Part shown: positions 10,167 to 18,236 of the stretch, piece by piece | How the letters are laid out: the number at the start of each line of letters is the position of its first letter | Position numbering within the stretch: position 1 is the stretch's first letter | From: Rhizorhabdus wittichii RW1 | Lineage (GTDB): Bacteria > Pseudomonadota > Alphaproteobacteria > Sphingomonadales > Sphingomonadaceae | Length of the DNA stretch: 64,000 nucleotides | NCBI GenBank assembly: GCA_000016765.1 | Contig: CP000699.1 | Coordinates: forward strand, 3,847,501 to 3,911,500 | Direction of reading: 5' to 3' | Made by a program: the position numbers and the translations under genes | The notes under the pieces: model-generated | The model's input: only the letters and a program-made list of their open reading frames with translations | Told to the model about the DNA's origin: nothing | Database searches by the model: none

Positions 10167-11828
10167 CTAGAATCCATATCCGAAGCTGCCGAACAGCCGG
10201 GCCTTGCGGCTGTAGCCGGGGCCGGGGCGGTCGATCGGAACCGCGACCTCGACGCCGAGCCGCACCTTGCCGAGCTGGAGGCGGACGCCGCCGCCCGCCG
10301 ATGCCAGCGAGAATTTCTCCGCGGCGATGCCGTAGAAGGGACGCGCCTCGGTGCGCCCCAGTCCGCCGTCGACGAAGGCGAAGATCGAGGTCCCCTTGAT
10401 CCGGCTTTTCGGCAGGGGCAGCGTCCAGCTCAGCTCGGCGGTGCCGGTCGCGCCGCGATCGGCGGTCACCGTCCCGACGCGGAAGGCGCGTCCCGCGCCC
10501 GATCCGCCGAGCGCGAGCCGCTCGGTCACCGGCAGCTTGTCACGGCTATATTGCGCGTTGGTGGTCAGCTTCGCGATCAGGTTCTTGGTGATCGCGTTGA
10601 CGACCACGGTCTGGACGTTGACCTTGGTGAAGTCCTTCTCGGTGAAGCCCGTGAACGCCTTGGCGTCGAGGATGTCGAGGCCGCGGCTGACGACGGCGGT
10701 CATCGCGTAGCCGGTCTTCTCGGTCGACCGCGAGAAGCTCGCGCCGAACCGGATCGCGCGCGACCGATAGTCGCCGAAACGGGTGTCGAGATAATAGTTG
10801 CTGCTGTCGATGCCGTCGAGCGAGGCGCTGACCGACAGGTTGGTCTTGTAGGACCGGATCACCGGATAGCTGAGCGAAATCCCCGCCAGCGTCGCGCGTC
10901 CGTCGATGTCGCCGAGGGTGGCGTTGCGCGACCGCGACTTGAGCCGCGCCGCGGTGACGGTCGCGGTCATGCCGTTGCTGGCGATCGGCGTCGCATGGCT
11001 GATCGTGTAGAACTGGTAGCGATCGGGATGGAGCGGCAGATAGCTGCTGACCTTGGTGGTGTCGCCTTCGCGGAGCAGGTTGTTGGCGGTGACGGTGGCT
11101 TGCGCCTGGAAGGCGCTGGTCACGTTGCTCACGCCATTATTGTCGATCGCGATGCCGAGATGGAAGGGGCGTCGCCTGAGGGTGAGATCGAGGGCGAGCG
11201 AGCCGGCGGCGTCGAGCTGCCGCACCGATGCCTCGACGGTCTGGCCGGGCATGTCGCGCATCAGCGACAGGCTGCGTTCGAGCACGCTCTTGCGCAGCGG
11301 AGTGCTGCGCATGATCCGCGCGATGTGCGCCTTGACCAACTCGGTCGGCGCGTCGTCGGGAAGCCCCTTGATGCTGTATTGCTTGACCGCGCCCTCGACG
11401 ACCTGGACGGTCAGCACGCCTTGTTCCAGCCGCTGCGCGGGGATCGCCACCGAATAGAAGGCGATGTCGCTCCGCGCATAGACCTTGCCGACCGCCTCGA
11501 CGATCGCCTTGAGCACGTCCTGGGTGAGCGCCTGGCCGCGATAGGCGGTGGTGATCGCCTCGAGCGTTTCGAGCGGGAGCGAGCTTCCCGCGAAACGGAT
11601 CTGGGTCAGGTTCACCGCCGCGGCGGAGGCGGCGACGTTGAAGGCGGGGCGGGGGATCGACACGCGCGGCACGCCCGGCAGGGTCGGGACGACGCGATCG
11701 GTGCGATCGCGATCGATGACCGGCGCCTGCGCGCGATCGGCCTGGATATCGGCGGCGGCGGGCGCCTGGGCCGCCAGCGGTGAGGCGAGACTCAGCCCGA
11801 GCAGGGCCAAGGCTATACGCGGCTTCAT
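10167..11828 (-). CDS. TpsB-type outer-membrane transporter (ShlB/FhaC/HecB family)
   Basis: A 553-residue precursor with a clear signal peptide (MKPRIALALLGLSLASPLAAQA). A POTRA-like domain with 'VVEGAVKQY' occupies about residues 60-180, and the remainder is a 16-strand-like beta-barrel with alternating polar/hydrophobic strands, 'RLALGGSGAGRAF', an 'FVDGG' strand and a C-terminal aromatic residue (GYGF). Such proteins secrete large TpsA exoproteins (adhesins, hemolysins) in two-partner secretion. ATG 11828 is chosen over 11855 because the signal peptide begins there. No TpsA partner is seen in the window. Confidence 0.85.
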   Translation of the reverse strand: MKPRIALALLGLSLASPLAAQAPAAADIQADRAQAPVIDRDRTDRVVPTLPGVPRVSIPRPAFNVAASAAAVNLTQIRFAGSSLPLETLEAITTAYRGQALTQDVLKAIVEAVGKVYARSDIAFYSVAIPAQRLEQGVLTVQVVEGAVKQYSIKGLPDDAPTELVKAHIARIMRSTPLRKSVLERSLSLMRDMPGQTVEASVRQLDAAGSLALDLTLRRRPFHLGIAIDNNGVSNVTSAFQAQATVTANNLLREGDTTKVSSYLPLHPDRYQFYTISHATPIASNGMTATVTAARLKSRSRNATLGDIDGRATLAGISLSYPVIRSYKTNLSVSASLDGIDSSNYYLDTRFGDYRSRAIRFGASFSRSTEKTGYAMTAVVSRGLDILDAKAFTGFTEKDFTKVNVQTVVVNAITKNLIAKLTTNAQYSRDKLPVTERLALGGSGAGRAFRVGTVTADRGATGTAELSWTLPLPKSRIKGTSIFAFVDGGLGRTEARPFYGIAAEKFSLASAGGGVRLQLGKVRLGVEVAVPIDRPGPGYSRKARLFGSFGYGF

Positions 11829-12503
11829 CGCTCGAGCACTCCACGGGTTACACATACAGGGCAGACGAAGCCGCCGTTTCCCGGAGCACCCCTGCCGCTA
11901 TCGGCGGTACCCGAATCGTCGCGGCTTTCACGCGGAACAACAACCGGAGCGGATGGAATCCGGGCGACGCCCGCCCTGCCGCGCGGGCGAGCGCCGGTCC
12001 GCGCACGTCGCCCGGAAAACAAGGCGAAATCGCCGTCGCCGGAAACGGAGAGGGGCAAGGTCGCGGGCGACGGGCATGACGGGACGCGCAGGTCGGGTTT
12101 TTTCGGGCGTCATCCCTATTCCGCAAGCAGAAAACAGACCGAAATCACGGCATTGCAGTCAAGCGGTCCGATCTCGGCCGGGGCGAGCGGAGGGATATCC
12201 GATAAGAACCGATGTGGACCCTGTTGTTCTGGTAAATAAATGGTTATTTTTGAAGGATATGGTTAGCTGATCTTGTTGGGCCGGGATGATTCCCGATCGG
12301 ATCGGGTACTTCATCATTCATCGCCGATCAGGGCTGTCGGCGAATTGGGAAACCCCGCATCGGGTCCGCGCCGTCGGCATGGGTTGCGGATACGCAAAGC
12401 CGCGCCGCCAAGGAACCGGATCGGATCGATCTCGGCATTCTCCCCCCGCGACACGCGATTATGCTGTCTGGCGTATCGCGCACCAGCGTTCGGGAGGGGG
12501 GTT
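11829..12503. other. Gene-free interval between tpsB and the ParB-like gene
   Basis: No convincing coding sequence is seen in these 675 nt. An AT-rich patch at about 12219-12270 contrasts with the GC-rich surroundings and includes two TGGTTA direct repeats, so it probably carries the promoter(s). A TTGCG-gata-CGCAA palindrome lies at 12384-12397. Confidence 0.5.
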
Positions 12504-13517
12504 ATGGCCAGCTTCATGAGAGAGATTTTCGGGGATATCTCGGGCAGCGGAGCCGCGCACAAGGGGCCGGGGCCGGCGAAGGAGGGCGACGACCTCGCCC
12601 ATCTCGACGCGCGGCTCGCCGGTGCGGTGCGGAGCGGCAGCGACGGCACGGGGATCGTGATGCTCCAGCCCGCGGAATGCGTGGTGTGGGACGGCAATCC
12701 GCGCGACGTTCCGCGGCTGACGCCCGAGGGGTGCCGGAGCCTGATCGAATCGATCGCGACGGAAGGCGGCAATCGCATTCCCGTGTTGGTCCGGCGGGCG
12801 GGCGAAGGCGCCGAGATTCCCTATGAACTGCTGGTCGGAAGCCGGCGGCGCTTCGCCGTCGATTGGTTGAATCACAATGGACGCCCGGAGTTGCGGTTGA
12901 GTGCCCTGATCGTCGATGTCAGTGACGAGGAGGCTTTCCGGATCGCCGATCTGGAAAACCGCGAACGTGCCGACATCTCCGAAATCGATCGCGCCCGCAG
13001 CTATCAGGCGGCGGTCGACCGCTTCTACGGCGGCGTCCAGTCGAAGATGGCGCAGGCGCTGAGCCTTTCGAACAGCCAGCTCAGCCGGCTGCTGTCGCTG
13101 GCCCAGCTTCCCGAGGACGTGGTCGAGGCCTTTCCCGCGCGCACCGAGCTGCGCGTACGGCATTCGGAGGTGCTGACCCCGCTGCTCCGCCGCCCCGAAT
13201 TGCGCGCCGCGATCATCGATGCGGCGATCGCGATCGCCGCGCAGCAGCAGCAGCGCACCGCCAACAAGCAGCCGCTGATCGCGGCGGCGGCGGTGCTGTC
13301 GAAGCTGCGCCAGGCGGCGGTGTCGGAGCCCTCGAAGCCCGAGCCGGTGACGCTGATGGCGGGCGGCACCAAGGTCGGCGTCATGCGGCATGGCCGCGGC
13401 GGGGTGGTGGACGTCAGCCTGTCGGTCGGCGGCGACGTCGATGTCGAAAGCCTGCTGGCGGAACTGGGGCGCCGCCTCCGCGAAGCCCAGCGGGAAGGGA
13501 TGACGCGGGCGGCGTGA
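12504..13517 (+). CDS. Orphan ParB/RepB-like nuclease-domain protein
   Basis: A 337-residue protein. Residues about 50-150 form a ParB/Spo0J N-terminal domain: 'ECVVWDGNPRD', a region ending in 'YELLVGSRRRFA' (the GERRxRA-like box) and 'IADLENRERADISEIDRARSY' split over the CTP-binding fold. A helix-turn-helix KorB-like segment follows ('QALSLSNSQLSRLLSLAQLP', about 185-205). The C-terminus has short alpha and beta stretches. A strong GGAGGGGGG sits 3-14 nt before ATG 12504. No parA partner or obvious parS cluster is seen here, so it is probably a chromosomal regulator or relic of a plasmid-type partition system rather than the main ParB. Confidence 0.8.
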   Translation: MASFMREIFGDISGSGAAHKGPGPAKEGDDLAHLDARLAGAVRSGSDGTGIVMLQPAECVVWDGNPRDVPRLTPEGCRSLIESIATEGGNRIPVLVRRAGEGAEIPYELLVGSRRRFAVDWLNHNGRPELRLSALIVDVSDEEAFRIADLENRERADISEIDRARSYQAAVDRFYGGVQSKMAQALSLSNSQLSRLLSLAQLPEDVVEAFPARTELRVRHSEVLTPLLRRPELRAAIIDAAIAIAAQQQQRTANKQPLIAAAAVLSKLRQAAVSEPSKPEPVTLMAGGTKVGVMRHGRGGVVDVSLSVGGDVDVESLLAELGRRLREAQREGMTRAA

Positions 13518-13561
13518 CTAGAGCGGTTCACGATCCGATTGCATCGGATCGGCCGCTCTAG
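13518..13561 (+). terminator. Long hairpin after the ParB-like gene
   Basis: CTAGAGCGG (13518-13526) pairs with CCGCTCTAG (13553-13561) and CGATCCGAT (13531-13539) with ATCGGATCG (13543-13551). It overlaps the stop codon region and is followed by 'gctattgtttta'. The ctagagcg ends suggest it is a mobile palindromic repeat doing terminator duty. Confidence 0.6.
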
Positions 13562-13631
13562 GCTATTGTTTTATCGCGGTTTCCGAGTCGGCAGATGTTT
13601 CCATCTGCCTGGAAATCGCTCTAGCCGCGAC

Positions 13632-13730
13632 CGTCATTCCCGCGAAAGCGGGAATCCACGGAAACGGGGCGCTGTTTGACGCGAGGTGCCGCTGTCCATG
13701 GCTTCCCGCTTTCGCGGGAATGACGATGGT
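13632..13730. repeat. Inverted pair of GAAAG-core palindromic repeats
   Basis: Two copies of 'gtcattcccgcgaaagcggg' face each other: 13632-13658 and its inverse 13701-13729. Each copy is itself a hairpin (ATTCCCGC-gaaa-GCGGGAAT). The same family occurs at 35.4, 48.1 and 54.1 kb. The arrangement is typical of REP doublets. Confidence 0.8.
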
Positions 13731-13760
13731 AGCGGTGCGCCCTGGCTTCTTTTTGAGGAC

Positions 13761-14645
13761 TCAGTTCTTCCTGAGATCGGCGAGATAGGCGAGCAGCGAG
13801 GCCTCGACGTCGGGGCTCAGCCGCAGGAAGTCGCGCCGGCGGTCATGCGCGTCGGGCAGGCGTTCGAGGATCTTGTCGCCCACCAGCCGGTTGATCAGCC
13901 GCAGCGCGGTGGTGGTCGGCGCGCCCGATGCGATGCAGGCGCTGGAGACCGAAACCTCGCGCCCGTCGAGCTTGGCGGCGAGCAGGTCGAGCAGGACCGA
14001 CCATGTGCAGTCGCCGAACAGCCGGCCGTCGAGCAGGGCCCGGCGCTTGGCTTCCTTGCGGAGCATGTCCCGGACGAATTCGGCGCTCACCGTCTCGTCG
14101 GACGCCGCCGGCTCGGCGGCCGGAGCGGCCTTGCCGAACGAGGGGAGCGCTTCGTCCATCAGGTTCGACAGGCGCTGGATTTCGAGGCTCAGCGTCGTGA
14201 GCTGCGAGGCGAGCGCCTTGCGGGTCGAGCTTTCGGGCTTGATGCCGCGGACGCGCAGCAGGGCGTTGCGCAGGTCGTCGCGGGTGATCGGCTTCTGGAG
14301 GATGTCGACCACCGAGGCCCGCACCGCCGCGACGACGAGGTCGAGCGTCGCATGTTCGGCGACCAGGATGAACCGCAGCTCGCGCCCCTCGTCGGCGGTC
14401 CGGGCGGCCAGGTCCTCGGCCAGGCTGATGCCGTCGAGGCCCGGCAGGTTCTGGTCGATGATCAGGGTCGAGATCGACCGGTTGTCGATCTTGGCAAAGG
14501 CTTCGGCAGAAGATTGCGCCGCGAAGGAAGGAAATCCGAACGAATGGAGCATGAACTGACATTCATCGATCCAGTCGACATCGTTCCCGATGACGAGAAC
14601 GGCCTCAACAACCTCGTCCGCCTGTACGACGTCAAAGAGCGTCAT
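13761..14645 (-). CDS. Response-regulator receiver with C-terminal winged-helix domain
   Basis: A 294-residue protein. Residues 15-125 match a receiver domain: acidic pair near 22-24, phosphoacceptor Asp64 in 'TLIIDQNLPG', and Lys118 in 'LQKPI'. A linker with a coiled-coil-like leucine pattern (about 140-170) leads to a MarR-like winged helix at about 205-285 ('IASGAPTTTALRLINRLV...RRRDFLRLS'). It lies downstream of, and in the same direction as, the tad pilus genes, and the histidine kinase-like gene at 25206 on the far side of the operon is a plausible partner. Controlling pilus genes is an inference. Confidence 0.8.
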   Translation of the reverse strand: MTLFDVVQADEVVEAVLVIGNDVDWIDECQFMLHSFGFPSFAAQSSAEAFAKIDNRSISTLIIDQNLPGLDGISLAEDLAARTADEGRELRFILVAEHATLDLVVAAVRASVVDILQKPITRDDLRNALLRVRGIKPESSTRKALASQLTTLSLEIQRLSNLMDEALPSFGKAAPAAEPAASDETVSAEFVRDMLRKEAKRRALLDGRLFGDCTWSVLLDLLAAKLDGREVSVSSACIASGAPTTTALRLINRLVGDKILERLPDAHDRRRDFLRLSPDVEASLLAYLADLRKN

Positions 14646-14885
14646 GTTTCCCCTCTTCCTCGGATATGAACTCCGATTACCCCCTTACCCAAGAAGTCGG
14701 CCTCCGATGCCGGTTCGACTGTCGGGACTCCTTGCGTCAACCTAGACTGAGATTAGAAACGGTTCGGCCGCAACTACGGAATACTCCTTGTGACGTCGGC
14801 CCCGCTTCCGTAGCGGAAACCGCCGCCATGCCGACCGATCGACGGCGACCGGACCGGCCCGCATGATAATCCATTTGCGGGCCGA

Positions 14886-15299
14886 TCACGAATAACTTCC
14901 GTTGCCGACGATCACCGACGAGGTGATCGTCGTATTGGGCAGCGGCAGGAGCGCGCCGTAGCGCATGATCGGGCTGCCGCTGATGTCGTAGCTGATCTTG
15001 ACCTCGAAGCTGCCCGACGCGCCGACGCCGGCCCGGATGTCGGGCTGGCTGCCGGCCGAGAGCATCAGGCCATATTGGTCGAGGACCTGCTGCGCCCGCG
15101 CGGTCGCGAGCGTGGTCCGTTCGCTGGTGCTGAGGCCGGCAAGCGCCGCGCGAGCGCCCTCGGCGGCGGCTTGCCGTACCCCGATATAGGTCGCGAAATA
15201 GGTCGAATAGACCAGGATCGCGAACATCAGCATGATGAGCGCCGGGGCGATCAATGCGAATTCGATCGCCGCGGCGCCCTTGTTTCCCAGACGAACCAA
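14886..15299 (-). CDS. tadE: TadE-like pseudopilin
   Basis: About 137 residues. The N-terminus has the TadE/TadG pattern 'GNKGAAAIEFALIAPALIMLM', that is a short basic leader, a G-A cleavage/insert site and glutamate, then one transmembrane helix; the rest is periplasmic. TTG 15299 is preferred because GGGGAGG lies 8 nt upstream; the GTG at 15308 overlaps that Shine-Dalgarno sequence. It follows flp by 18 nt. In Tad systems TadE is processed by the prepilin peptidase and is needed for fibre assembly. Confidence 0.85.
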   Translation of the reverse strand: MVRLGNKGAAAIEFALIAPALIMLMFAILVYSTYFATYIGVRQAAAEGARAALAGLSTSERTTLATARAQQVLDQYGLMLSAGSQPDIRAGVGASGSFEVKISYDISGSPIMRYGALLPLPNTTITSSVIVGNGSYS

Positions 15300-15317
15300 G
15301 TTGGTCACCTCCCCGGA

Positions 15318-15509
15318 TCAGGAATCGCCGGGGAAGGTGATGACGTTGAGCATGCCCGACAGCTTGTTGGACAGGCCGTTGCCGAAGTTGGTGGCGCCGG
15401 CGGACAGCGCGATTCCGATGGCGCCCACCAGGATCGCATATTCCACGGCCGAAGCTCCCTTCTCCTCGCGGGAGAGGCGCTTCATCGTCGATCGAACGCA
15501 CTTCAACAT
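15318..15509 (-). CDS. flp: Flp-type major pilin
   Basis: A 63-residue prepilin with the leader ending in '...REEKG', cleavage before A-S-A-V-E-Y, the conserved Glu5/Tyr6-like pair, and a hydrophobic segment 'AILVGAIGIAL'. This is diagnostic of Flp/PilA pilins. AGAGGAG lies 7 nt upstream of ATG 15509. The gene sits downstream of tadG rather than at the start of the operon, and the 77-nt gap before it is the first real gap in the cluster, so it may be expressed separately. Confidence 0.92.
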   Translation of the reverse strand: MLKCVRSTMKRLSREEKGASAVEYAILVGAIGIALSAGATNFGNGLSNKLSGMLNVITFPGDS

Positions 15510-15586
15510 GTTCAGTCTCCTCTATTCCCCTCCAAAACCCCTACGCGACAGTTCCCGGCTGGAGGGTGCCGGCTGCCATTCCTTGA

Positions 15587-17308
15587 TCAGACCAGCACGG
15601 GCACCCCGCAGCGTACGCCGGTGGTCCAGATGTTCGCATAGCCTGCCTGAACCCCCAGCGTGGCGAGCAGGCTGGTCACCAGCGGGTCCACGGTTGCGCT
15701 CAGCACGCCGGCGACCGTCGTCTTGATGAGGGGGAGGTTCAGCAGGCCGTTGAGAAGGCTTACTCCGCCAAGGTTGACCTGCAGATTGGTTCCAAGCGAT
15801 GCCACGAGCGAACCGAGCTGCGATCCGCTGACCACCCTGACGGACGCGCCGGCAATGCCCGGCTTGCTGGCGGAGGCGGGCCTGCCGATGGTTCCGTTCG
15901 CGCGGCTGAAGGTGACGGGCTGGGCGGCGGCGATGGGATCCTCGACCACGGACTTCAGCTTGATCAAGCCCAGCAATATGTAGGCGTCATCGAAATCGGC
16001 GCCGCTCAGCGGCTTGAACGGCAATGCCAGAGGGTCGGTACGGGGTATCCCGATATAGGCCTTTAGCAGGCTGGCCCGCGCGTTGACGGTGACGACGGAA
16101 TCGGTGTCGGCCTCGGACGTGCACTGGATGTTAGCGACACTCGCGGAACCGGAGCCGATTTCGATGAGGACGGGAACCTTGACGATCGATCCGGCGCCGA
16201 TGAGCGAGAGGACGGTGCCGAGAATGCCCAGATCGACGTCGACGTCGAGGCGCAGTCGCGTCACGGCGGTGTAGGCGCTTGTCTCGTTGGCCGGGCCATA
16301 GCCGAAGCGCGGATTGGACAGGACGTCGGTCGTCATGCCCGCCAGCCGCACCGCCGGGGTCAGCGACAGCGATGGCGGCTGGCCGCCGGCGAGCAGCGCA
16401 TAGTTGAGCAGCTGGAAGGCGTTGATCCCGGCGCGCAGCGAGGTCTGGGCCTGGGCGTTGCCGACCGGCATCTTCTCCCAGACGCCGAGATCGGCGAGGC
16501 CGGTCAGCTTGACCTTGTAGGCGCTGCCGACCTGCGCCGACAGGTTGAGCAGCAGCGTGCTGGTCGGGGTGGAACCGGCGACCGCGGCGGCGTCGCCGGC
16601 CGCGCCGAGCACGTCGGAGAAGGCGATCGGGCTGCTCAGCAGCTCGGCATAGGTCCCGGTCCGGCCGGCGCGGGCCGCCAGCTTGTCCATGAACAGGCCC
16701 ATGTCGATGTCGCTGCCCATCAGCGTCGTGATCTGGGCGCCGGTGAGCGCGATGTTGCGGCCGGTCAGCAGGGTGAGGAGCTGGTTGACCACGCCGTTGC
16801 TGAGGCCGAGCACGCCCGACGACACCTGCACCCCGGCCTCGTCGATCTTGGCGGCGGTGGCGGTCGCGGCGAGGTTGGGAATGGGGGAGGCGTTGCCGAG
16901 CAGCGCCAGCATATATTGGCTGCTGGGCTGGCTGGTCTTCAGCCGCACGGCGTTGGTCTGGCCGTTGCCGGGGCAGGGGCTCGCGGCGGCGCTGGCGAAG
17001 AAGCGGCCGGTCGGCGCGAGGCTCTTGTCGGGGCAGTAGCGCCCCGCCTGGATCGACTGGATGACGCTCGACGGATAGCCGTTGCGCTGGAGATAGTCCT
17101 GCGCCCGCGACAGCGCGTTGGCGGGGTTGCCCGCGGCATAGAGCGCGGCGGCCTCGGTCGCGGCCTTGAGCCGCTTGCTGCCCGAATAGAAGGCGCCCAC
17201 GTCGAGCGCGATCCCGGCCGTGCAGACCAGGCTCGCGCCGAGCACGGCGACGATCGGCGCGACGGCGGCCGACCGGTCGGACCAGAGGGAGCCGAGCCGC
17301 GCGATCAT
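15587..17308 (-). CDS. tadG: TadG-like pilus assembly protein
   Basis: A 573-residue membrane-anchored protein. The N-terminal ~45 residues have 'DRSAAVAPIVAVLGASLVCTAGIALDVG', the single-helix TadG/TadE-like segment, followed by 'KRLKAATEAAALYAA'. The long remainder is periplasmic, rich in A/G/L/S/T, with a few cysteines near the C-terminus. TadG proteins are thought to bridge the inner membrane and pilus machinery. ATG 17308 overlaps the stop codon of the upstream small ORF (ATGA), showing translational coupling; the upstream open frame to 17692 is non-coding. Confidence 0.85.
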   Translation of the reverse strand: MIARLGSLWSDRSAAVAPIVAVLGASLVCTAGIALDVGAFYSGSKRLKAATEAAALYAAGNPANALSRAQDYLQRNGYPSSVIQSIQAGRYCPDKSLAPTGRFFASAAASPCPGNGQTNAVRLKTSQPSSQYMLALLGNASPIPNLAATATAAKIDEAGVQVSSGVLGLSNGVVNQLLTLLTGRNIALTGAQITTLMGSDIDMGLFMDKLAARAGRTGTYAELLSSPIAFSDVLGAAGDAAAVAGSTPTSTLLLNLSAQVGSAYKVKLTGLADLGVWEKMPVGNAQAQTSLRAGINAFQLLNYALLAGGQPPSLSLTPAVRLAGMTTDVLSNPRFGYGPANETSAYTAVTRLRLDVDVDLGILGTVLSLIGAGSIVKVPVLIEIGSGSASVANIQCTSEADTDSVVTVNARASLLKAYIGIPRTDPLALPFKPLSGADFDDAYILLGLIKLKSVVEDPIAAAQPVTFSRANGTIGRPASASKPGIAGASVRVVSGSQLGSLVASLGTNLQVNLGGVSLLNGLLNLPLIKTTVAGVLSATVDPLVTSLLATLGVQAGYANIWTTGVRCGVPVLV

Positions 17309-17544
17309 CGCGGGCCGTTCCCCTGGTCGGGGGCGATCGTCTGGCCGATCGAGCCGATATAGCGGCGATAGACCGCATCCGCCTCGTCGGGATCGAGGCC
17401 GGCGTCGGCGCTGGTGCGCGGCGGCGTCGCGAGCTGGCTCTCCATCACGCTGCGCGCCTCGCCGCGATGGAGGGCGGGCAGCGGCGCGGGCGGCGGCGGG
17501 CTCGCCGCGACGGTCGCGGCGGCCGCGATCAGGATCGCCATCAT
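17305..17544 (-). CDS. Small exported protein embedded in the tad operon
   Basis: A 79-residue protein starting 'MMAILIAAAATVAASPPPPAP', a probable signal peptide or anchor with a proline-rich exit, followed by a hydrophilic segment with 'DEADAVYRRYIGSIGQ'. It is coupled at both ends: its ATG overlaps the tadD stop (ATGA, 17541-17544) and its stop overlaps the tadG start (ATGA, 17305-17308). That makes it a real gene despite its size. I do not recognise the family; placement suggests a periplasmic accessory of the Tad machine, perhaps in the position of a pilotin or RcpB-like part. Confidence 0.72.
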   Translation of the reverse strand: MMAILIAAAATVAASPPPPAPLPALHRGEARSVMESQLATPPRTSADAGLDPDEADAVYRRYIGSIGQTIAPDQGNGPR

Positions 17545-18236
17545 CGTCCGTTTTCCTTTCCCGGCAGGGCCGGCTCGCGGGCGATGCGCTTCGCCTCGGT
17601 GGTGATGGTGCGCAGCAATTCGGCCTGCGCCTTGCGGTTGCCGGTCGTGCGGATGCCGGCGGACAGCTCCTGCTTGCGGCCGGTGACGGCATAGGCGAGC
17701 AGCAGGTTGTTGCGGATCACCGTCTCGCCGGGGGCGAGGTCGCAGGCGCCGCGCAGCTCCTCGATCGCGCTGTCGCCTTCGCCGGCGCGGAGCTGGGCAT
17801 AGCCGAGCGCGTTGCGCAGCAGCGGATCGGCGGGGCTGGCCGCCACCGCGGCCTGGTAACGCTCGCTCGCCTCGCGCCAATGGCCGCGCGCCGCCAGCGC
17901 ATGGCCGCGCACCGCGTCGACCGTGGCATTGCCCTGGACCTTGGCGAGGGCCGCCACGATCCGCTCGGCCTCGTCCACCTGGCCCAGGTCGAGCAGGCTG
18001 TTCACCCGCAGCACCTGCGCGCCGACGTCGCCGGGAAAGCGCTTGTCGAAATCGTCGAGATAGGCGAGCGCCGCGCGCGGCCGGCCGTCGCTGCGCGCCT
18101 GGCCGATCAGCTGGAGATAGAGGCCGCGCGTCTGCGGCGCGGACGACTTGGCCGGCGGCGCGGCGCGTGCGGCGGAGGGCGCGACGACGGGGGGCGCGAC
18201 CGCGAGCAGGAACAGGATCAGGGGCCGGATGGTCAT
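17541..18236 (-). CDS. tadD: TadD-like TPR protein
   Basis: A 231-residue exported protein with a signal sequence (MTIRPLILFLLAVAPPVVAPSAA) and at least three TPR-like helices: 'YLDDFDKRFPGDVGAQVLRVNSLLDLGQVDEAERIV', split here at natural turns, 'ARGHWREASERYQAAVAASPADPLLRNALGYAQLRAGE' and 'AIEELRGACDLAPGETVIRNNLLLAY' in shorter form. TadD is the usual lipoprotein/TPR factor that helps localise the secretin; this copy lacks an obvious lipobox. It overlaps tadC by 4 nt and the small ORF by 4 nt. Confidence 0.85.
   Translation of the reverse strand: MTIRPLILFLLAVAPPVVAPSAARAAPPAKSSAPQTRGLYLQLIGQARSDGRPRAALAYLDDFDKRFPGDVGAQVLRVNSLLDLGQVDEAERIVAALAKVQGNATVDAVRGHALAARGHWREASERYQAAVAASPADPLLRNALGYAQLRAGEGDSAIEELRGACDLAPGETVIRNNLLLAYAVTGRKQELSAGIRTTGNRKAQAELLRTITTEAKRIAREPALPGKENGR

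Noticed and set aside
10143-11783. A 546-codon plus-strand frame opposite tpsB.
   Set aside because: Composition is Arg/Ala/Asp/Gly-rich shadow type, while the minus strand gives a complete signal peptide-POTRA-barrel protein.
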